Positions 6,265-13,877 are shown, counted from the first letter of the stretch. The stretch is 14,063 nucleotides of DNA from an uncultured Paenibacillaceae bacterium (GCA_937957685.1 CALGAO010000047.1:1-14063); one strand, 5' to 3'. Numbers and translations: made by a program. The notes: generated by a model not told the origin, from the letters alone.

Positions 6265-7137
6265 ATGAACCTGTTACTCTTGGAATGCGGCAGAGAGGAT
6301 GCCCGATTCCCAAGAGAAGGTGTGATTGAATTGTTTACTTCATTGAAAGATTCCACCAAGACCATCGTATTTATCGTACTCGTCCTGCTTCTGGCGGTTG
6401 GCTTCAGTTTCATACCCCATGTGAATACCTTTGCTTATATGATGACACCCACGATTGCGACGCTCATCATGATGTTGGTCGTCACGCGTGACGGTTACCG
6501 GAAAGCGGGTTGGAAGAAGCTTGGTTTGCACAATCTGGGGCTCAAGAGTTGGGGATTCGCCCTTGTGGTCCCGATCATCCCGCTCGCTGTGGGATTCGCC
6601 GTCGCCTACGCGTTGAACCTGTCATCCTTCGCGCCAGGGAGCGACTTCGAAGGCTTCAGCTGGAAAGTTGTCCCGCTACTCGTGCTCTTCCTGTACGTCA
6701 AGTCTGTGATCACACAGTCCATGGGGGAAGAACTCGGCTGGCGCGGGTATCTGCTGCCGACCATGCTGGGCTGCATGGGACGCAAGCCAGCCATGCTGTT
6801 AAACGGCCTCGTCCATGGGGTATGGCACTTCCCGCTGATTCTCAACACGGAAGCTTACCATTCCGGCGAGAATCTCTGGATCCTGCTGCCGATGACCGTG
6901 CTCAGCACGATCTTCCTTGGCCCGGTCATCGGCGAGATCCGCATGCGGACCGGCAGCGTATGGACGTCTTCGATGATTCACACCACGCATAATCTGGTGT
7001 GGCTCATTTTCGCCGGAGTGACGGTCGAACATCACGAAGCCGCCAAGTATATCAGCGGAGACATGGGCATCTTTGTGATTCTGTTCTACGCCGTCCTGAC
7101 CCTCTGCATGTGGAGAAGGATGAAGACCCGTCACTAA
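6265..7137 (+). CDS. CPBP-family intramembrane glutamic protease (Abi/Rce1-like)
   Basis: The 290-aa multi-pass membrane protein has the full set of CPBP (PF02517) motifs: GEELGWRGYLLP with EExxxR at Glu155, Glu156 and Arg160, HGVWHFP with His184 and His188, and the third motif MIHTTHNLVW with His239 and His242. Hydrophobic segments lie at about 33-50, 56-73, 97-117, 134-150, 205-222, 243-253 and 266-281. Family members cleave substrates within the membrane (Rce1 prenyl-protein processing) or protect against self-made bacteriocins; the role here is unknown. GAGGG lies 6 nt before the ATG at 6265. The first about 20 residues are not typical of the family, so a downstream TTG start near 6331 cannot be excluded. 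The gene ends before the bidirectional hairpin at 7174. Confidence 0.92.
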   Translation: MNLLLLECGREDARFPREGVIELFTSLKDSTKTIVFIVLVLLLAVGFSFIPHVNTFAYMMTPTIATLIMMLVVTRDGYRKAGWKKLGLHNLGLKSWGFALVVPIIPLAVGFAVAYALNLSSFAPGSDFEGFSWKVVPLLVLFLYVKSVITQSMGEELGWRGYLLPTMLGCMGRKPAMLLNGLVHGVWHFPLILNTEAYHSGENLWILLPMTVLSTIFLGPVIGEIRMRTGSVWTSSMIHTTHNLVWLIFAGVTVEHHEAAKYISGDMGIFVILFYAVLTLCMWRRMKTRH

Positions 7138-7173
7138 AGGCTGTTCATCGGGAATCTGTTTCTCATAAGGAAA

Positions 7174-7207
7174 ACGGTCGATCAGACATAAAACCCTGAT
7201 CGACCGT
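7174..7207. terminator. Bidirectional terminator between CPBP and CDGSH genes
   Basis: ACGGTCGATCAG (7174-7185) pairs perfectly over 12 bp with CTGATCGACCGT (7196-7207) across a 10-nt loop. On the minus strand it is followed by TTTTCCTT, so it best terminates the CDGSH gene. On the plus strand the tail is AT-rich but not a T run. Confidence 0.75.
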
Positions 7208-7309
7208 ATTAATCTTGTGTTACTAAAACTGACCTTCCAGACAGCCCGGTTGCTGCATGTCAGATCCGTCGTGTTTCGAATCGGTCCCACTTCGAGACAT
7301 ATCCATGAC

Positions 7310-7525
7310 TTAACTCTTGTTCGCCCTCGGAGCGCTCGTGAAGCCAATCGACTTGTGCGTGCCGTCACAGAAAGGCTTGTTATTCGACGCTCCGCACCGG
7401 CACAACGAAAAGGACTCCTTGTGTTCGAACGGATTGCCTTCCGCGTCCACCAGTTCGACCGGACCCGTTACCCTCAGCGATCCGTTGTCGTTCACCTTGA
7501 TGATTACCTTGTTTTCCGTTGACAT
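7310..7525 (-). CDS. CDGSH iron-sulfur domain protein
   Basis: This 71-aa single-domain protein carries the [2Fe-2S]-binding CDGSH motif: CRCGASNNKPFCDGTHKSIG, with the three-cysteine, one-histidine ligand set Cys42, Cys44, Cys53 and His57. Family members (mitoNEET-like) are soluble in bacteria and take part in redox or iron-sulfur transfer. The N-terminal strand region (VIIKVNDNGSLRVTGPVELVDAEG) is the usual beta lead-in. A near-perfect AAAGGAGG lies 8 nt before the ATG at 7525. It is a single-gene unit with a promoter at 7590-7617 and the terminator at 7174-7207. Confidence 0.95.
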   Translation of the reverse strand: MSTENKVIIKVNDNGSLRVTGPVELVDAEGNPFEHKESFSLCRCGASNNKPFCDGTHKSIGFTSAPRANKS

Positions 7526-7589
7526 CCATTCGTCCTCCTTTTAGTTGATGATTAGAACAGGAACTTTCGCATGGTCTTCATCGTTTCCT

Positions 7590-7617
7590 ATTATCGCTAA
7601 TCATAACAGATTTCCAA
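7590..7617 (-). promoter_or_regulatory. Promoter of the CDGSH gene
   Basis: On the minus strand, TTGGAA (7612-7617), a 16-nt spacer and GATAAT (7590-7595) form a plausible sigma-A promoter about 65 nt upstream of the CDGSH start. Confidence 0.45.
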
Positions 7618-7663
7618 ACAACAACCAACTCCCACTGCGAAGGATCGCTTGTGGCAGCGGTAG

Positions 7664-8027
7664 TCATTTTCTTTGCCCTCCCCCAAATAGCAACATCGCC
7701 ACGACTAGCACTGCAACTATCATCCCCGTAACAGCCGGGTCATAGTGGGACCCCTCCACGGGAAAAAGCACATAGGTGACATTGATCATGGTGTGAAAAA
7801 GAACCGCCACCGGCACCTGACGTCCGCTGCCGTTGTAGAGCCAAACCAAGGTACCCTGAGGCGCGAAACTCCATCACCCGTTTGAACAGATCCCGTATGC
7901 CGCCACGTCCCTCATGCCATCCTGTCAGGATTACCGCCGCCAACAGCGGACAGACAGCCTGCAAAGCGCTGATCGGCAGCTGGGCGGGAAGCAGCTTCGA
8001 CGGGTTATTCCGGTCCGGGCGGTTCAT
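7664..8027 (-). pseudogene. CPBP-family protease remnant, deleted and frameshifted
   Basis: Two pieces of a second CPBP protease survive. The upstream frame (8027 to about 7870) reads LPISALQAVCPLLAAVILTG, then WHEGRGGIRDLFKRVMEFR, the family's second membrane helix and following loop. The downstream frame (about 7870 to 7664) reads LVWLYNGSGRQVPVAVLFHT, MINVTYVLF and a last hydrophobic helix, the family's C-terminal motif. The first helix and the whole catalytic centre, including the EExxxR and HxxxF motifs, are missing, and the pieces are in different frames, joined near 7852-7872. A stop codon lies just upstream of ATG 8027 in the same frame. It sits 44 nt downstream of the T-box terminator and would be its target. 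It is much more decayed than the intact CPBP gene at 6265 and not a close copy of it. Confidence 0.8.
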
Positions 8028-8070
8028 CGCGTTGGAAAGATGTCAGAACTTTGCCTGTGCGGCGCAACCC

Positions 8071-8110
8071 AAAAAAAGCCCGTCGTCTCTTCCCCAAGAG
8101 ACAACGGGCT
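8071..8110 (-). terminator. T-box transcription terminator
   Basis: On the minus strand, AGCCCGTTGTCTCTT, a GGGG loop and AAGAGACGACGGGCT form a 15-bp stem with one mismatch, followed by seven T. It begins about 11 nt after the T-box core, as needed for competition with the antiterminator. Confidence 0.85.
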
Positions 8111-8274
8111 TGATGTGCATGCCGCGGTACCACTCTCATTCACGCTCATTCGAGCGTCCCCTCAAAAACCGATCACGGTGATCCACCGTTCCGGCGTACG
8201 CAACCGGCGGTTGTCCTTGTGGCCCCTTCCACCGAACCGCTCCCAGGCGAACTTCAGGCTCCCTTCCGTTGCGT
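8071..8274 (-). promoter_or_regulatory. T-box riboswitch leader (orphan)
   Basis: Read on the minus strand. A Stem I base, ACGCAAC/GTTGCGT (8268-8274 with 8198-8204), closes a 77-nt stem whose apical part GGTTCGGTGGAA resembles the T-box GGxUGGUGxxA loop. Next come a hairpin ACGGTG-GAT-CACCGT (8175-8189), a Stem III hairpin ACGCTC-GAAT-GAGCGT (8142-8157), the T-box core GAGTGGTACCGCGG (8122-8135) and a terminator (8071-8110). T-box RNAs sense uncharged tRNA; the UGGU of the core pairs with the NCCA tail and implies a tRNA with discriminator A. I cannot assign the specifier codon: GAC, AAC and ACA are all present in the 3' strand GGACAACCGCC. A weak TATTAT -10 (8285-8290) lies just upstream. 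The downstream gene is only the CPBP remnant. Confidence 0.82.
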
Positions 8275-8298
8275 TAATTTTACCATAATATGGTTTCG

Positions 8299-8317
8299 TT
8301 TTAAGAATTCTTTAAGA
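8299..8317. promoter_or_regulatory. Tandem TTTAAGA motif, 11-bp period, with overlapping dyad
   Basis: TTTTAAGA (8299-8306) and CTTTAAGA (8310-8317) are direct repeats one helical turn apart, the layout used by OmpR-family response regulators. The same bases contain the dyad AAGAATTCTT (8303-8312). It lies between the T-box promoter and the SLH gene, about 20 nt upstream of a TGtTAAGAT extended -10-like sequence (8336-8344). Binding by the response regulator encoded at 13038 is only a guess. Confidence 0.3.
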
Positions 8318-8418
8318 GTATTTCTTGTTCCCCTTTGTTAAGATGTTTGATGATATCCATCATGTTGAACAACGCGGTCTCATTTCAGATGCTCTTTTTT
8401 CAAATTGGAGGTCAAAAG

Positions 8419-11400
8419 ATGATGAAAGTTTGTTCACAGTCCTGGATGAAGTGCGCATTTCTGCTGTTTGTTCTGATGCTCTTTGCCATGGGGGTGGATG
8501 TGAAAAGTGCAGACGCGGATGCCGCAGATTTTCAGTTTACCGTCAACCCGGACGGGAAAACCGCCACCATCACAGGGTACACAGGAACGGATGTGGATAT
8601 CGTCATTCCTGAAACGGTCGTATATGACGGGGAAACTTTGACCGTGACCCGTATAGGCGCGGTTGCTTTTTACGGGAAGAATTTAACGAATAAACTTAAG
8701 AGCGTAGTCATTCCGGACACGGTGACCGAAATTGGAAACGGGGCTTTTTACGATAATGAACTTGTGAGTATCACGCTTCCCGGCAAGTTGACCACTTTGG
8801 GAGCAGCAGCTTTTCGATATAACAAGCTTGAGAGCGTTACGATTCCGGAAAGTTTGACTGTAGTTTCAGACGCTTCTTTTCAAGACAACAACCTTAAAAG
8901 TGTAACCATTCCCAACGGTGTAACCACGATCGGTGTGGGTGCTTTCGAAAACAATCCACTCGAAAGTGTGACGTTCCCTGACACGCTAACCACGATTCGT
9001 GAGGATGCATTCCTATATACCAAACTTACCAGCGTAACGATTCCGAAAAATGTGAACTATATCGACATACGTGCCTTTGCGTATACCCAAATATCGTTTG
9101 CGGTCATCGAGAGTGACAGCATACAGTTCATAAGTGATCCTTTTTACATGGTTAGTCCCAAGCCGGTCATCTTTTGTCCGGACCAGTCAGATGTATGCAA
9201 ATATCTCAATGGTAAAGGATATCCATCCTACGACATTGACTCTGTCCAATTTGAAAACAACGGGGGGACGTGGGCGAAAAGCCATTCGGTCAAGGTGAAT
9301 TTGCTTCCTCCCAACAGTCCTGATGCCGATTATATTTGGAGTACATCACCGGAAACACCGGATTTGACCAGCGACGGTTGGGAGCCATTGAACAACGTTT
9401 CGTACACTCCGCCATCTCCTTCGCAGTCGGGCGCATGGTACTTGCATATAAAGGCAAAGGCTGAAATTGCGGCAAGCAATGTGACCTGGGTACGCCGTTC
9501 GCAGCCTTTTTACGTGGACCTTACGGCACCAAGTCTCCAATTGAGCGCCCCAGGCGGCTGGACCAATCAGGACGTAACCGTGACCGTAACAGCCAGCGAT
9601 TCCGAATCCGATGTGGCTGAACTCAAATATGCTTTCGGCCAATATGACGCGGAGGACTTTGCCGCTGTTACCGACACTCTGGATCCGTCAGAATCGAAAA
9701 TCACGGTTACTCAAAACGGCTGGCTCAGCGTCTATGCGAAAGATCTGGCCGGGAACGAAACCGTGGAGCAAATCCAAATCACCAATATTGACAGGTCAAA
9801 GCCCGATATTGTGCTGACACTCTCCACACATGCTCCCACCAATCAGGACGTGACCGTAACGGCGACAGCAACCGATGATAAAAGCGGAGTGAAGCTGCTG
9901 AAATGGGCTTACGGGCAAAAAGATGAAACATTTTTCCAGTCAGCGGGAGAAACGTTTAGCGGCAGTTTCACGGCAACGATGAACGGAACGTACACCGTTT
10001 ATGCTGAGGATAACGCCGGAAACCGGGCCATTCGGCATATTCAAATTGATCATATTTTCAAAACAGGGCCAACGATTTTGCTCACGCCGCTGACAACAGC
10101 GCCTACGAATCAGCCGGTCACCGTGACGGCGAACGTGTACGCCCAGGCTGGATTGGCTATAGTCAAATACGATTTCGGCCAGCATGATGAAGCGTACTTT
10201 GCAACCGCTGGCTTGCCTTTGAATTTGAATGATCCGCAAATCATCGTCACCGGCAACGGCTGGGTCAGCATCTATGCGGAGGATCTTGCCCACAACCAAA
10301 TCGTGGAGCAGATCGAAATTACCAACATTGACAAGGTAAAGCCGGTCATCACTTTGCTGGGCGATGCGGTGATGCGGTTGCCACTCGGCTCCGCCTTTAA
10401 GGAACCGGGCTATACGGCAACCGATGATGTAAGCGGCGATATCACCGGCGATGTGGTGATCTCCGGCGATGTGGTCGATACCGGCAAACCCGGCACATAC
10501 ACGATTTTGTACGATGTGAGCGATGAGGCGGGCAACGCGGCGGATCAGGTTCAGCGAACGGTTATTGTGTACGCTTCATCGTCCGGAAGCGGCGGAGGCG
10601 GTCCGAACCTGCTGCCGAACCAGTGGATCGTGTATGCGGGAGAAGCAAAAACGATCCGGTGGAAGGATGAACTCATCCTCTCCTTCCCTGCCGGCGCCGG
10701 GGAAACGTTGATCATCACGATCTCGGAAGCGGAGGATGAGCCTGCGTTAACGGCTTCCCTCGGACCGAACCATTCCGCCCTCAGCACCATCTATGAGATC
10801 GTCAAGGACAAGCCGGGCCGCTTCCTGAAGCCCGTGACGCTATCAATCCGATTTGATCCGGCCAAGGCGGGGCCGAACCGGACGGTCGCGATTTTCTACT
10901 ACGATGAAGAGGAGCGGAAATGGGTCAGCCTTGGCGGAACTGCGGAAGGGGAGTGGGTGACGGCGGAAACGGATCATTTTACGAAGTTCGCGGTTGTTGC
11001 TATCGAAACGCAGGATGAAGCGGCGCCGGAGCGGAAACCGGTTTTCAGCGACATTGCCGGCCATTGGGGTGAAGCTTCCATTCTGGAAGCAGCAGAAAAG
11101 CGGATTGTGACAGGCTACCCGGATGGCACCTTCCGGCCCGATCAGGCGGTGACGCGCGCCGAGTTTCTCGTGATGCTGGTGAGAACTCTCGGGCTGGAAG
11201 GCGGATTAGAAGCGCTGCCCTTTGTCGATGAAGGAAAGATCGGTTCATGGGCGAAGGAAGCGGTGGCCACTGCGGTGCAAAAAGGGATCGTGGCCGGATA
11301 TGAAGACGGCAGCTTCCGCCCGGATGCGCCCATCACCCGCGCGGAGATGGCGGTGATGCTCGCAAAAGCATTGGGGCTTGAATATCGAGCCGAGACCCGC

Positions 11401-11583
11401 ACCGGGTTTGCCGATGACCGCGAGATCCCGGCATGGGCGAAGGACGCTGCGGAAGCTTTAAGACAGCAAGGCATCGTCCAGGGCCGCGACGGCAACCGTT
11501 TTGCCCCGCAGCATGTCACCACGAGAGCTGAAGCCGCCGTCGTGTTCTTGAACATCATGAAACATCGAGAAGCAAAGCTATAG
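8419..11583 (+). CDS. Secreted SLH-anchored surface protein with BspA-type leucine-rich repeats and Ig-like domains
   Basis: The protein is 1054 aa. A signal peptide (about 1-35, KCAFLLFVLMLFAMG then SADADA) is followed by BspA-type LRR_5 repeats (about 60-225, six units of 22-23 aa built on SVTIPxxVTxIGxxAF). After a linker come three Ig-like repeats of about 90 aa starting with TNQDVTVT or TNQPVTVT near residues 381, 473 and 562. A DUF5011-like domain follows (about 638-718, ITLLG, EPGYTATDDVSGDIT, TYTILYDVSDEAGNAA), then a SGSGGGG hinge, an unassigned beta-rich domain (about 728-860) and three SLH motifs (about 875, 935 and 997 to the end) that bind pyruvylated secondary wall polymer. The role is likely adhesion or surface display. 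GGAGG (8407-8411) lies 7 nt before ATG 8419, and the signal peptide begins there. An upstream in-frame ATG at 8335 has neither. LRR DNA is about 47% GC against about 65% in the SLH part (60-nt samples), suggesting a mosaic gene. Confidence 0.93.
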   Translation: MMKVCSQSWMKCAFLLFVLMLFAMGVDVKSADADAADFQFTVNPDGKTATITGYTGTDVDIVIPETVVYDGETLTVTRIGAVAFYGKNLTNKLKSVVIPDTVTEIGNGAFYDNELVSITLPGKLTTLGAAAFRYNKLESVTIPESLTVVSDASFQDNNLKSVTIPNGVTTIGVGAFENNPLESVTFPDTLTTIREDAFLYTKLTSVTIPKNVNYIDIRAFAYTQISFAVIESDSIQFISDPFYMVSPKPVIFCPDQSDVCKYLNGKGYPSYDIDSVQFENNGGTWAKSHSVKVNLLPPNSPDADYIWSTSPETPDLTSDGWEPLNNVSYTPPSPSQSGAWYLHIKAKAEIAASNVTWVRRSQPFYVDLTAPSLQLSAPGGWTNQDVTVTVTASDSESDVAELKYAFGQYDAEDFAAVTDTLDPSESKITVTQNGWLSVYAKDLAGNETVEQIQITNIDRSKPDIVLTLSTHAPTNQDVTVTATATDDKSGVKLLKWAYGQKDETFFQSAGETFSGSFTATMNGTYTVYAEDNAGNRAIRHIQIDHIFKTGPTILLTPLTTAPTNQPVTVTANVYAQAGLAIVKYDFGQHDEAYFATAGLPLNLNDPQIIVTGNGWVSIYAEDLAHNQIVEQIEITNIDKVKPVITLLGDAVMRLPLGSAFKEPGYTATDDVSGDITGDVVISGDVVDTGKPGTYTILYDVSDEAGNAADQVQRTVIVYASSSGSGGGGPNLLPNQWIVYAGEAKTIRWKDELILSFPAGAGETLIITISEAEDEPALTASLGPNHSALSTIYEIVKDKPGRFLKPVTLSIRFDPAKAGPNRTVAIFYYDEEERKWVSLGGTAEGEWVTAETDHFTKFAVVAIETQDEAAPERKPVFSDIAGHWGEASILEAAEKRIVTGYPDGTFRPDQAVTRAEFLVMLVRTLGLEGGLEALPFVDEGKIGSWAKEAVATAVQKGIVAGYEDGSFRPDAPITRAEMAVMLAKALGLEYRAETRTGFADDREIPAWAKDAAEALRQQGIVQGRDGNRFAPQHVTTRAEAAVVFLNIMKHREAKL

Positions 11584-11622
11584 CAAGGGGCCGCCCTTCT
11601 GCGGGGCGGCCCCTTGCTATAG
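11578..11622. terminator. Shared convergent hairpin holding both stop codons
   Basis: CTATAGCAAGGGGCCGCCC (11578-11596) and its exact inverse complement (11604-11622) form a 19-bp perfect stem with a 7-nt loop. The plus-strand SLH gene stops at TAG 11581-11583 and the minus-strand kinase stops at TAG 11617-11619, each within an arm. No T run follows on either side, so it may work as a barrier or mRNA-stabilising hairpin as well as a terminator. Confidence 0.8.
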
Positions 11623-13041
11623 GACGGAAGCCGATGAGTCTGATTCCATGGGCAGGATAATTCGGAAAACCGTGCTGACATGGGGAGTTGACGACACTTC
11701 AATGGCGCCTCCATGCAGCCCGACGATGGCATTCACCAGCGCCAGTCCGAGGCCGAGACCATCGCCGGGGCGGCCCTGGTCCACCCGGTAAAACGGTTCG
11801 AAAATGCGCTCCAATTCATTCGGCGGAATCCCTTTCCCGCGGTCTTCAATCTCGATTTGCACAGAATCGCCCTCCGCTTTCAGCCTGACGCCCAAATATT
11901 TGCCGTCGCTGCCGTACAGTATCGCGTTGTCAATCAGATTGCGGAACACTTGGGCCAAGCCGTCGCGATGGAAGGAGAGCGCCACCGGCGATGCGGGCAA
12001 ATCCAGATGCCATTCGATCCCCATGTCATTCAAAATGAGGATGTAGTCCGCCATCACCTTCTGTAGCAGGGTATCAATGTACCCTTCACTTTTGTGAAAC
12101 GCTTGCGAAGGGTCGTCCAATTGGGCAAGCCGGAAAAGTTTGTGCAAAAGATCGTTCATGTAGTCGGATTTTTGCAGGATGATGGTCGCGTGCCGGATGC
12201 GCGACTCCTTATCCAGCGCGGAGCCGCGCTGCAGCGTTTCCGCATAGCCTTTGATGATGGAGAGCGGTGTTCTGAGATCATGCGACAGCTGGGACACCAG
12301 TTTGGTGCGGGCTTCCTCAATTTGCCGGATATGCAGGTACTGGTCGTGCAATTTGGCGGTCATGCTGTTGTACAGCGTCGTTAGCTCGCCGATCTCATCC
12401 CGTCTTGGATCGTTCAGCGCCGCCGGCTCTTTGGACAAGTCCACATTTTGCATCGCCCTGTTCAGCCGATCCAGTCTGCGCGTTACCCGGAGGACGAAAA
12501 CAAACGCAAACAGCGAAGGCAAGGCGATGATCAGTAGGACCGGCAAGATGAAAAACGGGACGATGGCCCACTTATGAAAATACATGTAAAATTGCGCCGG
12601 CTGAATCGTTGAGCCCTGGATATCAAAAATGAGATAATACCTTTCTTCGTTGATGGATATCGCATAAGAGATGGACAGGTCCTCGCCCGAGAACATTCGC
12701 CAAATCGGGTCGGAAAGCCGCGCCATCGCATCCGGAAGGGTGTAGGGAGCGGTGCGGTCAGACGAAGCGTATAACAAACTCCCGTCGGCGGCCAAAAGAT
12801 CAATGCCGATGTGACCATATTTCTGGGAAAATAATCCGATCTCCCGGGCGATTTGTTCTCTGTCTTCCAGATTGACATGTTTGAGGCGCCCGGCCAGTTC
12901 CTCGCTCATTGCCTGAAGTTTGACGTGATTGTATCCCGGGACAAATTGGGAAGTGAACAGAACGAACAGGACCGTCAGCAGCGCAATGGTCAAAAGCACG
13001 GAAACGGCAATCAGCCATACAACCTTGGTCTTCAGTTTCAT
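11617..13041 (-). CDS. Two-component sensor histidine kinase (HAMP-HisKA-HATPase_c)
   Basis: The protein is 474 aa. TM1 spans about 8-30, an extracytoplasmic sensor about 31-158, TM2 about 159-184 and HAMP about 185-237. HisKA carries SQLSHDLRTPLS with phospho-acceptor His254. The HATPase domain has the N box FRNLIDNA (Asn368, Asn372), G1 DRGKGIP (401-406), F box FEPFYR (414-419) and G2 GDGLGLGLALVNAIV. It autophosphorylates and passes phosphate to the adjacent regulator. The start ATG at 13041 overlaps the regulator's TGA as ATGA, showing translational coupling; a TTG further upstream (13077) would force a long overlap. The sensor region (KYGHIGIDLLAADGSLLYAS) resembles a PAS-like extracellular fold, and the signal is not predictable. 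It converges on the SLH gene. Confidence 0.95.
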   Translation of the reverse strand: MKLKTKVVWLIAVSVLLTIALLTVLFVLFTSQFVPGYNHVKLQAMSEELAGRLKHVNLEDREQIAREIGLFSQKYGHIGIDLLAADGSLLYASSDRTAPYTLPDAMARLSDPIWRMFSGEDLSISYAISINEERYYLIFDIQGSTIQPAQFYMYFHKWAIVPFFILPVLLIIALPSLFAFVFVLRVTRRLDRLNRAMQNVDLSKEPAALNDPRRDEIGELTTLYNSMTAKLHDQYLHIRQIEEARTKLVSQLSHDLRTPLSIIKGYAETLQRGSALDKESRIRHATIILQKSDYMNDLLHKLFRLAQLDDPSQAFHKSEGYIDTLLQKVMADYILILNDMGIEWHLDLPASPVALSFHRDGLAQVFRNLIDNAILYGSDGKYLGVRLKAEGDSVQIEIEDRGKGIPPNELERIFEPFYRVDQGRPGDGLGLGLALVNAIVGLHGGAIEVSSTPHVSTVFRIILPMESDSSASVL

Positions 13042-13742
13042 TCCGAATCGCCCGTCAGCATGTAACCTACGCCCCAAATGGTCTGGATGTATTTGGGTTC
13101 GCGCGGATCGTCCTCGATTTTTTTGCGCAGAAGATTAATGTACACATTGACGTAGTTCTCATCGTAGTTTTCATGTCCCCAGGCCTCTTCAAACAACCGG
13201 GCTTTTGACACAGGCTGATTCGGACGCGTCAGCAAGGCGCGCATGATCTTGGTTTCCAATGCGGTCAAGAGGATCGGTTTCTGGTCCTTGAACAGAATTT
13301 GTCCGGCGGGGTTGAGCGTCAGCTTGCCATATGTGCAGGTGATGGATTCTTCGACGGATACGCCGGAGGACACGGAGCCGGAAGCCCGGCGGATATGGGC
13401 CTGCACGCGCGCCACCAGCTCCGCTGGACTGAACGGTTTGGTGACATAGTCGTCCGCGCCGAGTCCCAAGCCATGCACTTTGCTCTCCAGTTCATGTTTG
13501 GCGCTGAGCAGGATAACGGGCATATCCAGCGCGCTTTCCCGCAGGCGCTTTAACACGGTAAAGCCGTCCATCTCATCCATCAGAATGTCCAAAATGACCA
13601 GATCAAAATGTTGCGCATGCAGCAGGTCCAGCGCCGCGGGTCCGGAATCCGCCTTGGCCACGTTCATGCCGGATTGGGTCAAGTGCAGTTCCAAAAGATC
13701 AAGCAATTCCTTTTCATTGTCCACGACGAGAATATGACTCAT
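13038..13742 (-). CDS. OmpR/PhoB-family response regulator
   Basis: The protein is 234 aa. The receiver domain (about 1-118) has acidic residues Asp8 and Glu10, phospho-acceptor Asp52 in VILDILMDEMDG, Ser80 in ILLSAK and Lys102 in VTKPFSP. The winged-helix DNA-binding domain (about 135-230) has LLTALETKIMRALL, KARLFEEAWG, VNVYINLLRKKIE and IQTIWGVGYML. GGTGAAG lies 5 nt before the ATG. It is first in the operon and the kinase follows with a 4-nt overlap. In 13743-13877 upstream I see no clear promoter, but TGTACA-n6-TGTAAG (13847-13864, minus strand) resembles an OmpR/WalR-type direct repeat and might be an autoregulatory site. The target genes are unknown. Confidence 0.95.
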   Translation of the reverse strand: MSHILVVDNEKELLDLLELHLTQSGMNVAKADSGPAALDLLHAQHFDLVILDILMDEMDGFTVLKRLRESALDMPVILLSAKHELESKVHGLGLGADDYVTKPFSPAELVARVQAHIRRASGSVSSGVSVEESITCTYGKLTLNPAGQILFKDQKPILLTALETKIMRALLTRPNQPVSKARLFEEAWGHENYDENYVNVYINLLRKKIEDDPREPKYIQTIWGVGYMLTGDSE

Positions 13743-13877
13743 GTTTTCTTCACCAGCATTTTCAAATATGCAGGAAGCCTGTCGCCGCTTTCCCCGCTTT
13801 TTCAGAGCGATGCCGCCTTGCGCTGCGGATCGCTTCTTTTCATCCGCTTACAAACGATTGTACAAGCCTGTCCGCCG

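Noticed and set aside
8198..8230. Assigning the T-box specifier as Asp, Asn or Thr
   Set aside because: GAC, AAC and ACA all occur in GGACAACCGCC and I cannot place the specifier loop by eye. The UGGU core suggests discriminator A, which argues against some of these.
8335..8418. Upstream in-frame start for the SLH protein
   Set aside because: There is no ribosome binding site before ATG 8335, whereas GGAGG precedes ATG 8419 and the signal peptide begins there.
8690..9110. Regular 66-69 bp periodic repeats considered as a CRISPR or minisatellite
   Set aside because: The periodicity is that of codons for leucine-rich repeats, the sequence diverges at the DNA level, and the frame is open throughout.
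13042..13077. TTG start adding 12 residues to the sensor kinase
   Set aside because: The ATG overlapping the regulator stop as ATGA gives a normal membrane-anchor N-terminus; the added residues are translated regulator sequence in another frame.
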